From NCBI RefSeq assembly GCF_000524195.1, contig NW_020170511.1, positions 94,085 through 158,084 of the forward strand: a DNA stretch of 64,000 nt, written 5' to 3'. The DNA is from Echinococcus granulosus (lineage: Eukaryota > Platyhelminthes > Cestoda > Cyclophyllidea > Taeniidae). Below are positions 32,201-47,200 of the stretch, in pieces. The position numbers and the translations under genes were made by a program. The number at the start of each line of letters is the position of its first letter. Positions within the stretch are counted from its first letter, which is position 1. The notes below the pieces were generated by a model. That model ran no database searches and was not told the origin of the DNA. It was given only the letters and a program-made list of their open reading frames with translations.

Positions 32201-35200
32201 CCTTGTCTTTATGACACTCATGCGTGATGAATGTGAACACCTAATTCGCAGTCCCCAAAACTTATTTGCATCTGTTAACAGACGATGTGGCATTTCTTCA
32301 CCTAGTTGCTTCCACAAACTTCCACTTCCAGTCAATGCAGGCGCAAGCGCACCCCCTCAACACCACTCACATTAGACACTGGCACATCTTGTCTTCATCC
32401 CATTGCCCTCAACCTATTCAAAACGGCTTTGCCACGATCGGAGAGAGGAAAGATGTCTCCCCAGTGTGCTGCATCCTCCCCAAGTAATCTACTACAGGGA
32501 TAAAAAAACGCAAACAATTTGTAGATGTTAGGTTTCGTTACCGCATGCTGCACCTCTAAATGTCATGTATCTTTGTTGCATCTTTGTGACCGGGCCAAAC
32601 TCAGTTCACAATGCAGACAAGCTGTGGAATGGGTATTTAGAAGGAAGTAGAGGGATGAGGAGTACGATGTTCCGTACCGTCATTCTATGATCTGTAATGC
32701 AACTAACCATTTGCACGCATTGTACAAGTTATGACAATATATTGCTTCAGGGTTCTTTGAGTACTGCACACCCTTTTGACATAGTCTGAGAAAAATGCTC
32801 ATCATCTACTCTAATTGTTCATTTTGAAGACCCTTGAATGTATAAGGAAGACGTATCACTACTTATTTATCCTACACATGTGTACTAATTCTACGTATCT
32901 GGGCAAATATTAAACCCTGTATACCGGAAAAGGCAAGGAGTGCAACTTGAGGCTATTTAATTGGGTCTGGGTCACATTTTACCCTGATGGCATTTTATTA
33001 TATGGGGCGTATGCGACTATTGAGCACCAATACCCGCAATTTCACTTTATTTACCTACCATTAACCTTTAAGTGACCTTAAAATCATTGCTTATTTGTGG
33101 TGATCCGGTCACTTATTAACAGCGGAAAACATATATTGCCAAAAACACATAATAAAACTGCTGGGCAATTGAGCTTCCAACTGAACACTGCCTATCACTT
33201 TTTAACAAGCCATAAAAATTTTAGGCGTTTGCATTTGGAGATAAAGGAAATCCTTAGCTGTTAGATTAAAACATGAATTCGGGTCAATTATTTTGTAATT
33301 ACAAGCTCATGGAAAAGCAAATGGCTCAGGTTTGACCATAAAACGAAAAATACAGAGATAGTGGATACTGCATCAGCAATGTGTACGCATATTTTTGCCT
33401 ATTAGTTAAAGGCGGGAAGTAAAAAGCCCAGCAATCAGGCATCGGATGCCATTAGCACTCAATTATTTTCAGTCGACGTCGCTTCCTGTTAGACGCGTAT
33501 TTTATTTCATGTCGAATAAAACACTTCAGCTCGCCACACTACACTCGCCTGTTCCAAAATGCACTGACTTTAAGTGCTACAGTCCACTTTTCATTCATAC
33601 TCCAGGCGGTTCTATTACCGGCCTGTAACTGGATGTCAATTGCCCATCAACAGTGCCTTTCACTTTTTCCCGCAAAAGTGACAAACTTTAATTTTGGAGG
33701 AGGATACTTCAAAACCTAGAATATGCTTTTAAGGATTGGAGGTTGCAGTAAACATTCAAAAATAAGATATGCGTTACTGTTTGAAGTTTGTTTATAAACC
33801 GGCAATCCTCAAACTCGTAAAACTATAAAAAGAATTGATGATTAAGACACAAAAACTCAATCTACAGCTAAGTTAAAAAAACATCAAGAAACAATTCGGG
33901 GGAAAGTTAGCTGATGAGCTTTTAAATTGTAATGCCCTAGTTAATAATGTTATTTGAGCACAGATTTTAAAGATCAGCAAGTGATAGGGTAAGTTGACGT
34001 GTTTATTCGTACCAAACACGGGAAAAGGATCGGTCTACTTTGTTTAGGAATAATAAGCTCCTTTTTACCGAAAATACTTCAAAATGGCCGGCAAGATGGG
34101 GTAAATGCATTACCTCAAGTTTTTACAAACAGGAAATTGGCATTAAGTGGAGCGATCAGCGTGTGTACACACCCTATCAGTCAAACTATACAAGTAGCAT
34201 AAGATGACTTTACGGTCGTACTATTTGCAGTGCCCATTGTAACGAAATTTTATGCAGCCTGTTATCAAATAAAATGCGTGCTATATAAAGTGGTGTATCA
34301 CGTGATTTTAAAGCTCAGAAACGTAAAGGAAATAAGCACTAGCTTTTGCGCTGCAGTCACGTAGCAGACCTTCTAGAGTAAGGTAGTTTAAAATTCTCCT
34401 TGTAAACCACATCTCAAGTGAATACAGTAAAAAAATGTGTACCTTCGTTGACCAACTCTCCATGCCACCTCATTGTCGTAAGGGAATCCACTGTACACAA
34501 AAAAGTTTAAGCAGTGAGCCATTTAGAAGTGGGAAAATTAATCTGCATATATTTAAACAGAGGAAAGGAATAGATTTCCTTTAGGTGATTTCCACCTGAA
34601 TGCCAGTCCACCAGGCAATATTATTATTAAAGAATTGTCTCAAAATAAGTCGCCCACCCTTTCGAAATGCATCCTTCCGTATTTGTAAGCAAAGCGGGTA
34701 GGTAAGTTACCACAGCTAAGTGTTCTACTTCCACCACTTTAATAAAGTATTGTTTGAGCAGCTTAAAAGAAATGTTGAGTTTATCTATTAGAAAGTGGAT
34801 TTTTGAAAAGGTTTGCATCACTCCATCGCCTCTAGTTTGAGGTAAAATGCCAAGCTTTTCCTTTAATCATCTGCCGGACTTTACTTTGAACTGAGATAAC
34901 CCACGCTGTACTGGTAAAATTCAACCACCTAAACATCAAATTTTGTGCCTTATACCCTTTTTCATTGATATAAAGATTGCTACTTTCAGAGGTGTTTTGA
35001 ACTGTAAAATCATCTTGCGGAGGGAATGACTTTAGCTTCAGAGAGATTCTCTTCTCAAATTGTAAACCATATAAGATTTCGGAGTCGTACGGCAAGGTTC
35101 CAGAGCGTTTGACGCCAAGTGTGACAACTTGTGTCCAACTTGGGGTTATTTACTTTTGGATGAGGGATCCATGAAACAGAAGCATTTTCTAATGGCAACC

Positions 35201-38200
35201 TCAACATCTAATAATCATCTAGGAGTATCTCACCTTCATTGCTATCAATCAAGTTAAGATGTTTTTCTTACTCCTTTGTTTAATTAATACATTTTGAAAT
35301 AAAGTGCGACGGAGAGATGGTAGATTGCTTTGGATGATAGTCAGACTTGCAAAAAATCATCCAAATCTATTATATCCAACCCACTCACTAATGATTGAAT
35401 ATCTCAACACTGGGGGGAGGAAAAACTTCACTGTAAGAATTGCGGGAAAATAAAGAAATTACTTTAAAAGAACCAGTTACTCGTGGTGGGGCACAAAAGT
35501 TCAATTGGTACTGCTAGAATATAATGTTCCGATTTTCCTGAATTTTTAAGTGTTTTGGGATGCCCACTGCTTTAGAAGAATATTCCACTCTAAATGTTCT
35601 AGGATTTTCTTTCCTGAATTTGAGTCTCTTTACGTTTTGGAGCATTCACCCATTTGTACTCGCTTTGAATCCGCCTAATTGACCAATACGAAATGGAGGC
35701 GAGCTTCAAATGTACTACTAACTAAGGTAAGGTCAAGGCCATTCATAACGCTATGAGTACGTGGGAATGGTGACCAGAAGGGCACTGAACGCTCCAGTCA
35801 ATGAACGCACAAGCAGATACCGTGCTCCGGCTGTACACTTGGTGACAGCAACAAAGAAGTCCTTTTTTTGAAACCCTAGCTCTTGATCGCACCCTTTGGG
35901 ATAAAGGCGGTATTCACCCTCACACAAATATGCACCAGTTCATGCTTTATCAATAAACGGTCCGTAAGATTGTAAATCTGTTCCTCTTCCTCGCTGTAGT
36001 TGGAAAATATAACTTAAGCACAGATGCGCTCTGTCAAAGTCTATTGTTAACAAGAAGATCTCAAGAACTGGATCTGTCAAAACTGAGCATATCTGTTCAA
36101 CACTATGGAGAATTTACACTTGGATTCGTCATTAGTGAAGACGGACTGTTGAATGCCTTGCAACAGAAGGATAAATGTAAATGCGGGTGAATGAATAAGG
36201 ACAAAAAGCCGGACCTCAAACGCCATAAAAGTTTTTACCTGATGATCCTTGCTGTTGCACTCTGCAGTTAAATGCGAGTTAGTCGCCTCCGTAGCAGAGT
36301 TGACAGTGTTAGTAATAGCAGTACTTTTGGGAGCAGCAAATGAAACCGATTTGATCGGACCCTCTTCCGGCTTTGAAGACATGTACCGAGACAGGGCAGT
36401 GGGATTTCGAAAAGACGGGGATCCGTTGCGACTATCAAGCGCCCCACCGGGTGGATAATTCTCGTAAAAGTTTGCATAAATTGACTGATCCATCCTGCTG
36501 GAATGAGGCGGAATTGGAGGAGCCACTTCAATCACTGCTGGCAACACGTCGTATGGGTCAACTTCGGGGGGATTCACCTGCGCCGTCACCGTTGTAGTTA
36601 TTGACGTGTGTGGTGAGGTTGTAGTCCTGCCCCCGACGGTCCGGATTTTCGGCTGCATAGAAGAACATTAGATAATTTCTTAAGGTAGTAGGGATCAGTG
36701 TTAACTCTTCAGTTGCTAAAATCCCAACCAATGTGCGCTCTTTCACTCGAGAAAATTTTAACTATGGATAAGGAAAGGAAGTATTTCAACTGCACTCGAA
36801 CCCCAAAAAATTGTGGCACTGTGAGGAAAATGGCAATAAATAGAATAGATTTTCCTAATTTACATCATAAAATAAACGTGATTCATTAGCACGAATGCTT
36901 CTGAGAGCGTCAGAGAGAGTGGCTAGTTTTCTTATAAGGTTATCGTTTATAAGGTGAGCTAAGTGTTAGCGCATTTTTCAGTGTAGCTTTGAGGAACGAC
37001 CTGGCGTATTCCGTAGTGAACGGAAAAAGGCATGCAAAAGACTATTTTCGGTGTGTCTGTGTGTAGTACGTAGCTGATTGGTGACGGAGTTGATTATTGG
37101 GAGGCTTCTATTCAATGGGACCAAACATCAACTGCGTCTGAGATGTATCCGTTCAACCATCTTTCACGAAATCTACTTATCTGCCTATAATCTGCCTTCA
37201 TCACAAGCCTCGAAGGTACTGGGGGACACACAAGAAGAAGGTCCTGAACTTTCCTATAAACAGACAGGAGAGTTAGCCATCGTGAATCAGTGGAATGGAG
37301 GTCCTTTTGTTATAAGACTTCGCAGCTCGATGCGAGACTTCAAACCTTCATCGTGAAGCCTCCTCTTGAGCTAGCCAGTCAGTTAATTGGTCATGTAGTG
37401 AAGTAAGGAGAGAGAGGAGGGGGAGAATGTTGTCTCATTTTCATTCGCTGTGGTACTCTGATAATATATTATCAGGTGCCAAGTTTCACCGTATTTTTAT
37501 CGTAGGTAGGCTACCTCACACGAATTGGAACAGGCGATCGGTCAGGAAATAAAAGAGAGGCTGAGGCGAGGATTGTTGGATAAAATTTTTTTGCTTACGG
37601 AGACAAAGCATTGTAGGTAAGGATGATTTTCAGTAGTTGTTCGCTTTAACCGGCTGCTTGAATGCTACTTTAAGAAACATCGTACCACTTTATGCAACGG
37701 AGAAGTTTCACCTCCCCAATTTAATGCTAAAGCTACCCATCTTTTTTGAGAAAATTTGTTCTTTCATCACAAACTTTTTCAACTCCTTTCTTAGTAATCG
37801 AGTGCGCTTTCCATAAAAATGTACGAAAAAACTTCTAGACCATATTTTGGAATAAAACTTGACCCACAACTTCAAACCCGCACCTACTATCTCGAGTCGT
37901 GATAAATGCCTTTTTTAGTAGTTAAGGCGCCCTGTCTGTTGTTTAAAATGTCGCCATTTATATTTTTTGTGGTGGCAAACGGAAGAAATACGGATCATAT
38001 CAATTCTTTTGGAACTAGACGTTACCAAGTGATTCCTTTTTTTGTGCATTTGAAACTAAGATGAGGTAGATTTGGGAAAAACAATGGCATAATTAATGTG
38101 TATAATGTGAGATTATACGGAGCACCTTTTGATTAGATGCGAGGAATACAACCTCAGATGTACCACTTATTTAGTATACTTGGCGAAAGAAGATTAGAAT

Positions 38201-41200
38201 GGGGTAGGTAAATTGGGCAATACTTGGAAGTACCTGGCTTTCATTTAAAATATAATACAAACATTTGCAATCACCTCATTCAAATGGACAATTCGATCAG
38301 AAATATGATAAATTAGTACATATGGTGCCTATTTTGGACAATTTATCACCAAAAGCGCCCACGTCGAACTATAAAACAAAGGCCATAGTACCATTCAACA
38401 CAACGGTAAAGGCCCCAGAGGGGAAATTCGTGGTCTTAGCCATAAAACTTCAGATGAACATGAGCTTTTTGCGGTCTGCTAAACGACACTGTTAACTCTA
38501 TCTGAGCATACTTCAGGCTATTTTCAAGAATTAACTTCAATGTTTTGCAAATTTAAAGTCAGACTTGAGAAGATAGACCAATTTGTAGGAAAATTTTTAG
38601 AAAATATAGTACTTGACCTTCTATTTTTGGGTTCGATTACCCAAATATTCATTATATTCTATGGGGCCAGGGCAAAACAATAAATTGCAAGTTATTCGTC
38701 TTTCCTCTTTTTGATATTCAGGCAGAGAAGGGCAAAAATTCACCAAAAGACTCATAAAATGTGAATAAGTAAAAGACGACCAGTTGGCTGTGGTGGAAAA
38801 CGACTTCCACACAAAGGGTGGAGAGGCGGAAGGGAACTTGTCTAGTCGAGTGGGGAGCGAAACCTCGAAAGCATAGTGGGGTAGAGAACTCAATTGAAAA
38901 GTAACTTTAAAAAAGTCTACTTTACACATTTTGCAAAGAAGTCATAACAAGTGGATATTTACAGCTTGCTTTTGGACTTTCAAGTTGCATGGTATGTACC
39001 AAACAACTCCCAACATTGAATTTCGCATCACATGGCAAAAGATGTTTCAATTTCTGATTGCTTAACACGCATCAAAGCCGTAGAAGAAAAGCACCTTGTT
39101 GTACATTTTTTTAAGGAAACAGTAGCGAAATTTCAGGCCCTTAGCCAAAATGTTTATGTAGGGGTTTTCTAGAGATCTGCGATTCGTTGACGGGCTTCAT
39201 TGGTATTTAGCATGGATTCTGGCAAGATTGAAACCGCATTTATTTGCATTTTGAACCACCAAAATACCTGCCGCTGATCATGGGGCAACCATCGAGTCAC
39301 TAGAGAAATTCGTGTGGTTTTCGGCTTGGCTAACTAAAATCAGTCGTTCATGTAAATTCCATCCATCAATCTATCAATATCAACAGCCAAAACCTGTGAA
39401 GTGGGGAGATAAAAAGTTTCCTATTACACGAACAGCGCAAAATCACATGAGAACATGAGGATAGGAAAGCTGGCAATGCTGCCTTTTCCCTGTTCACCAT
39501 ATTCCTTAGGTGCCAATTATCACCATTTTTGGCACCAAGCAGACAATATCAAACAAAATAGAAGGAAGCGGAGGCGGCTGGGGTGAAGTTCTCTTTCTAG
39601 AAGACAAAATATTGCATTAAGGTTGAACCGATAGTAGGTGCTTTACTTATCTGGAAGGGAAGATGAACCGTAGTGGTGGCACGTTAAATGAATAAATTGA
39701 GCACTTTAAAATGCTTTTTCGGTTAAATTCTGTTTGTTCGCCATCTCGATAAGTTATCATGATTTGTGCATCAGGAGTATTTTCATCCATAAATGGGACT
39801 TTCCAACAAGGCCATATTCATCAAATGCGGATAAATTTACTTTTCATCTTCCTTTGTTAGCACCCATGTCTTCATTGTTAAAAGTAGCAGTGATGCCCTC
39901 TACCCCGTGATGAAACTCACTGCATCGATTCCGTAGGCTGAATAATTCCATAACTTTCGTGATAGGAGAAATCATTCATGTCTCCGGAAATATTTCCACA
40001 TTGAAATTACGGAGACCATCCAGATTATTCCAAATTATTAATTGTGAAAAAAATATTAAGTTTTGAAAGTAATGTAATACAAAAACTTAGGTTACTTTCA
40101 TCCGTAAGAAAGGGTAAAATTTAAACCAATATCAGTTTATTTTTCTCTTTGTTGTTGCAACTTTTCCAAAATAAGATTCGCAAATTGATCGACGATGCTG
40201 AAGAAAGATCTCAATGAAACATTGTTGGATTAAACGCGACGCACCTCATTCGAACTCAGAGAGATAGTAATGCTACTTAAACAAATAATATAAATTTAAT
40301 AAAATTGCTACTTACTGTTTGTGCTAAAAACTGGTGATTTCTATTCGAAGTCACTAGAAATTTCGCGGTTTTTTCAAAGACATCGCAAGGTTTCCTGTCG
40401 CATGAATTACATACATTGCCAATTTGCAAATTTAGATAATTAAATACCTTGGGAATTTTTACTAAAATATCTTCGACATAAAGAGCATGTCATACAAACA
40501 CAGTACAGACACTGTCTTTCATTAAAAGGCTACTATCTATCCAAGATAATACATTATTTGTCATGAGCGACTGTGTTTCATGTTAGCAGGCCAAAAAAAG
40601 CAATATATTGGTTGTTTAACTCTCGGTTTTGGTGAAGGGCCACCTCATTTTGGCCACCGTACCTTGCTGGGTAGCCTGGCCAGTAGTCCCAATACATTCT
40701 GTATGCAAGATATATACATTTTTCTCCTTTTTTTCCGAATATTATGTCTACTTTTGTCTTCAGGAAAGTCTCGGGGACTACAAAGACAAACTTTTTGTGG
40801 TATTCTGGATACAAATTCAGTACCCATCCGCCAAAAACGAGTTATTCTTTCTGGCATGTTTGTTAGCCGATCCGGTCATTTCAAATCTTACAGAAGGCGT
40901 GTGATGAGATCCTTCAGCCTTGGATTAGACTACCTGTGAGAACAAGGGAGCATATTTACCACCTCTTTCTCCATCTCAAAGTTATGGAAGCCATGGAAAG
41001 TCAAATTTGAAGCTAGCCAACCACTTCCGTTCCAACGGCGTGACTAGAGGGCCACACCCAAAAACGGGGGATGATAGAATGCACACACTCGTGCTAAGTA
41101 ATTAACCCTCGTGGTAGAATTGCCTTACCTGGCCTTAAGTAAATCACGAATGGATGGAGGAGGAGGAGATGGTGGATGAGGATTTTAAGTATAAAGGTGT

Positions 41201-44200
41201 AGTTGGTAGGCCTATTTTAGCTCCATCTCAGGTCTGTTTCTGAGGTTATTTTCAAACACAAGGAAATATTCTTCCACTTTTCTCCATGGAGAAAGTGTGG
41301 TTTCCGGTGGGCCTATTTTAGTAAGAAAATATCAAATTTGATGATGTGGTAAACACTAAGTAAAAATTCATTATTTATCTTTAAAAGATTTCTAAAGGAG
41401 TCTTGATTTTTACGTATATAGCATCCATCAGAGGAGGAGTGTGCATATGATCCAACTGTCAAATAACACCAGGAAGAAAAAGGTAAATAGGAGTTGCTAA
41501 ATTCGTGCGGATTAAAAATTCACTTGGAAGTCGAGTAAAGGAGGTTTGAAAGGCGACGAACTTTTTCGGGAGGAAAAGACCAATGAAAAAGAGGATCTGA
41601 TAACTTGACCATTAACATCTTGTCATTAAAATTTGCACTTGAAAAAGTAGAGATGACCTCTCAATTTGTTAAGTTTAGCGACAAACGCGAAGATAGATTG
41701 AATAGCACGCACGCAAACTGGTAAACAGGAATGAATAAGTTCACTTATTTAGTTTGTCAGAAGGACCAGTTTCGAGAACGGAGTATTCCTAGGTCATAGT
41801 TGGTTATCTTAAAAAAGAAACAATGCCATGAATATTTTTTCCGATAAAATTTTATTCCAAATAGCAGAACACCTCAAAGAGGCATCAGACCTTGTTGTGG
41901 CGATTGACATTTTACATGAAGTCGGATAGAAAACAGGTCTGGTATTTATAAAAAGGCGACCAGGAAGAGGCCTAAATGCCTCTGATGTTCAAAATGGCAA
42001 GAAAGCAAACAAGTTCTCATGACTTAAAAGCAAATGACAAAAATCTGTCAACCGAAAACAAAGAGGAAGCTGTCCTGTTACTAAGGAGAAATGAGCCCCG
42101 AAGATTAATTTGTATCGCATACCAGATTCTGTTTGCAGCCCACCTTGTGTAGGTGTGAATTCTATTTATTATGTTAAAGGGAAAGACAGGAGATATGGTG
42201 AAGTGATAGAAGAATGTAGTGGGTTAATGAAAAAAATAGATTCCTTTGTGACTGGTAGAGGGAAATAAATATGAATCAGTCGACGCCCCTCCCACGCATA
42301 CTTGATAACCTACCTTGTGGGAAAATGCATCCATTTGTACTATTCTTGTGCACACTTTGCTGATACATAGAAAAAAGGCAGGTATTATAGAGAGAGAGAC
42401 AGTCCAAATGAGTCCATAAGATTTTTTCCTTAAGTTTTATTATTTACTCTTAGTTACTATTCATGTTTACCAAAAAACAAATTAATCTGGATTTTTTGCA
42501 GACATTTATAAATAAATATCAAGCATTGCAGCCAGGCTTCACCTTAAATTTCCAACTTTTCCTCTCTGAAAAATTGTTAAATTTTGGGGCGCTTTGGGAA
42601 CCGTCAAAACAAATGGAATTTCTTAGCATCGTTTAGCCATAAAGCGGTCAGCCACCAGCAGATGCTTTGCTTCACACGAAGAAGTTACCTATTTCCAACT
42701 TCGAGATGTTCTAAATACGTCTTTTTCGAAAATGGCCGAATCGGTGTCTCTCAAGCCGACCTATTTTTCTTCCGAAGCCAGGATGCACACAGTTACCGCC
42801 TAAATGTACAGAATAAGCACACTACAGTAGTCTGGACCTTTTCACCACGGAAAAAACAAATTCTCCTAAATATTTACACTGTTTAGCCTTTCTTAGCTGG
42901 TAAAATATTGCAGGACGATGGAATTAACCTCGACTTTATCAACCGAAAATGCGGCAAAAAAACTTTATTACTGTGCGCAAGACATAAATATTATGGATTT
43001 GATTCCACCACAAATCATGTCTATTTTAGATAAGTACCTGCAAAATTGCTACAGCTACGTAGGCAACCCTCTCCTTCAGACCAAAATAATATATATTCTA
43101 CCTCATGATAAACCGGTCTCCTTTTCTTCTCACAAATATCCCTCTTTCCTGACAAACTGCACCCACCTCGGTGAGCTCTTCATCCAATAGACGGGCTTAA
43201 AATTAGGGGTGATTTTACGAAATTTTACCTCTGTGAGCCTTAAATTGGGGGTCTGGTACCTAATAATGTTCCAGGCAAAAAATCTCACTAAAATAAACCA
43301 AATAAGGAGTATATAAAATTAGCTGAGAAACTCTCCAATTTTATTTTTGGAGAAAACAAGAAATTAGCCTATTTATTCTAGCGAAAATTTTCCCTTCCTT
43401 CAAACGTGTTAAAGAACAGTTGACACTTCTTTCTTCTTGAGGCAAGGGAATTAAACTTTCTTTTACCTAAAAATTGGCCATTTGTGGTAAAAGTAGGGAG
43501 TAACTGTTAAATGACTTATGCTAGAATGTGGGTTATGTGTTTGGGTATAAGTCGTCGGCATACAAGAGGTGATACTGACCTGACACATCGGTTCCCAAAA
43601 AGTAAAATTCGACCCGATGAAGAGACGACATCTCTTACAATGGGCATGCTTGTAGTCACGGTCGCAACTTTCGGTATTGATGGATAACGTGTCTTAAAAG
43701 CCTTGCATGAAGATTGCTTACTGGTAAAGAACTTTCACCTCTCTTTAGTGATTCATAATAAGTAAAGGAAAAGTGTCTACCAAGAAACTTGAAAAAGCCC
43801 ACAAAATTATTGCATTATGCCTAATTGTACTCATAGTTTGTGGCTTACATGTTTTCCGAACCCCAAAGTATCTTAAAAATGTGCTAAAATGAGTCTATTT
43901 TACCAACATATAAGGATATTTAATCTCAGGAATTATGAGTCTCTACACATGCAACCGTTCAGCGCGCATATCTCAGTCTAAGAGCGGACAGATGGATGAG
44001 TGAATGGGAGAATGCGAAGCGAATAATCTTCAAGCAAATCAGTCTCGAAACGACATTCGGCAGCCGGATAGTACCAACACACATTTTTTGGAAGCATGCT
44101 CATTTATGCTCGAAACTGTGAATATCTCGACCTTCAACTACTCACCATATGTTCGCGGTGGTATATGCTATTGATAAGTCACAAACCCCACTCTAAATTC

Positions 44201-47200
44201 TCGAATTCAGTGCAGATGAGTGGTGCTACTACCCTTTGAAGATGGTCTATTGGTAATGGAACAAGGCAGCGCAAGAAAATCTTGATTAATGCACCGTTAG
44301 ACGGATTTTTGGCGCCCTATCCCTTCAGCCAACTTGTCAGAAAAAAAGAGACTACGCGTGTTCATTTGTATTTTTGATGAAAATTTACCATGTTTTAGGG
44401 TATCTTCTGGGAAATACTTCTCCACCTTCCTTTTTAATAAAACGTAACGTTTAAGGAAGTACACATAAAGTGAAAAGACATGAACCCCCTTCCAGCAATG
44501 TTCCGCGATTTTGAGCTCATTCAGTCGAGCGATTTTACTGTTGTTCTTTATCAGACCGGAAAAAAATTCTTATCCCCATACTTATAAGCCAGAAATTTCA
44601 TGCTAAAGTAAGTAAACGCCGAGATAATTGACGGCTTTAGTTTAAAGTGGATTAACGAAGGTATTAAACGGTTAATCTCTGCGAAAGTACGTAACCTGGT
44701 CCCACCTTAGGTGTCTGTCAGGCAAGACATGGAGAAGTGTGTTGTTAAGCTGTCGAAATTTACCTGATAACACGCAAGTGGAAGCATAGGATTTTAAGGC
44801 TGTTAAACGAATTTGAGCTAAAGAAGAAAGTTCAACATTAAGTAATGCGAAGCCAATAAAGGATGTCATTTTATTTAACGTTGTTTTTAGTGACTTCATT
44901 TTGGCTAGAGTGAAGTAGCTTTTTTTACGTTCCCTCGATTACTTTACTCTGGAATTGGGTAGGTGAGAAACACCATTGCGAAGGCGATTTTGAGAAGTGT
45001 ACTTGACTGAAACACGAGCAAGTACATCGTGAGTACGACCTTGACCTTACCAGCAAACCAGAGCAGGCGGATAGGTGAACTTCCCAGGTGTGTATTTCAC
45101 TAAAGCACATTGAATTTCCCACTAGCATTTGTTTTGATGAAGGCGAGAGAAGTTGTATTTACAGCGTGCATGAATGTTTAAGACCTCTAAGTGATTCCTC
45201 TCGCATCCACCCGCTCCCTTGGGTGTGGTTTTCTTCACGTAAACAAGATGGGACTAAACTGTGCGATTACGATTTTCTGCTTACTTTTTTCATAACTTCA
45301 AACACACTGAGATGCAGCTGATCAGGGAAACTGAGTGACTTTAATGGTCATTTCTCTTAATGGCTCATACGATTGCATGGTATGGACGCGGTTGCTCACT
45401 TGTGCTCCAGGTTCAAAAAATAGCAGTACATCTTGAGAAATTAAAAAAAATTACAAAAGTTAAACTATAATTGCAATGAATACACTCACTTAGTGCAAAA
45501 ATAATGAAGCAGGTGGTGAATTGGGTGATATAGATGCGAAGACTCAGTATGTTGGGCAAAGTCAGACGTTATATTTTGGGTGATTAGTCCTTTTTTCTAC
45601 CAAATGACGTCCTCACTTACTTATTCACCATAAATCAAGCTGTTAAAGTAGGCGCATGTCTGTTCGAAAGGCCTAAAACTTGTCCCGCACAAATCATGCT
45701 GCTGCACATACCTATAAAGTAGGAGGCCTTTAGGTTGAAACTTCTTTAAAATATTATTATTTTTTGTGCAAATAAACGAGTTCCCCTCAGTAACATGCCG
45801 TGTGATCTAGTCCCCAGCTTGGTAAATTTGAATCTACACATCGCATTGTATTTGCCAGTTATTTAGCAGTAGGATTAACTGCTCAGGCACTTCGGTCTCC
45901 GCGAACCGTACTTCCGCTCTGCCGTATGGTCTTTGAGCTATGCTAGCAGCAGCCCTACTCTTGCACACTTTCGTCGTATATATATACTGCTTGGGCATAT
46001 TAAGACCTCAACTATGGCTCGAGTCGACGCAATGTTACAACTAGTAGCAAAGCTCCAACTTTCGGTTGGCCTAAAGACATGCGAGAACAAAAAGTTGGCT
46101 AAATCCGAGTCGGTTACTGTTCCATTTTGTAAATTTGTTTGACAAATAAGTAGCATAACAAAATGTTGTATTTCGCCACCTACAAACAACACCAACCAAA
46201 GCTTATCAGAAAAGTGGTATATCGAAAGCGAGTTAATGCTATTTTTCGGAGAACCTGACTGTGATGTAGGATTCGTAAACTCCTCCATCACTAGAGTAAT
46301 TCAAATATGGTTGAGCAAATTTGGCATATTCTGAAGAAATGTTAGTTGAATTTCAAAGAAAAGTATTTGAATTTGGCACCCTTAATATTCTTGAAAAATC
46401 AAAAGGTAGAAAAGGAAATTTTTCCCTGCCTACCGATTTAAAGCCACTCCTGTAAATTTGATCCACGTAACAGCAAGGGCAAATTGTCGAATGTAATTTA
46501 AGGCAAATTGGCTGGAGTAAATCTTGCGACCATAATATGTAATCTAAAAGAGAAAAGGGACAATCCTACCCTCCTCGAGTCAATACAAGTTGATCAAAAG
46601 AACCTCATTTCATTTATCCCTCCACAAAATTCAAGACTGAATGTCTAAAAGGGAATGATAACATTGATAAATTAGCACTACCTTGTAAGAGCTGAAATGT
46701 TTCAGAAGACATGGTCAAAAGCCAGGTTTTATTTACGCCCTCGGGATAGCACAGAATTTCAATCAGGGCACAGTAGTTAGAGCCTTCAGTGATACCAAAA
46801 AGTGCTTTTTGGATGAAAGAAAGAGGGTACAGGAAAGAACAGGCAAGAGAGGGTGCAGCTGTTCAAGACCTTTTGCTCCCCTCTGACTCATCTCCATTAC
46901 ATTTGTTTAACTGGTGTGGTTCTGTCAAATGGCAGGAGGAGTGATATGTCACTCAAGGAACATTATTCCCGCATCCTTTCCCTCCTGTCAGATAATCGGG
47001 TGATTAAAGCTATCAATTAAAACGATTTCATTCACATAGGATCCCTCTCTTGTTTGTATTTCTTTTCTCGTTAGTTTTCACTTGGTTGGAGTTCATCCCA
47101 ATGTAACTAGCACTAAGGTAATGCACCCAACCCTTCGAGAGTGTTGATGACACCATTGAGAGGACGTCAACCCAAAGTTAAAAAGTCAAATTTTGTTCAT

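Noticed and set aside
40578..40939. Four overlapping ORFs on both strands, up to 119 codons
   Set aside because: None resembles a known family, all overlap each other, and none carries CAS-like motifs or suitable splice borders.
45933..46291. 117-codon minus-strand ORF with an opposed 69-codon ORF
   Set aside because: No recognisable domain; inside CAS intron 1; length is within chance for this much DNA.
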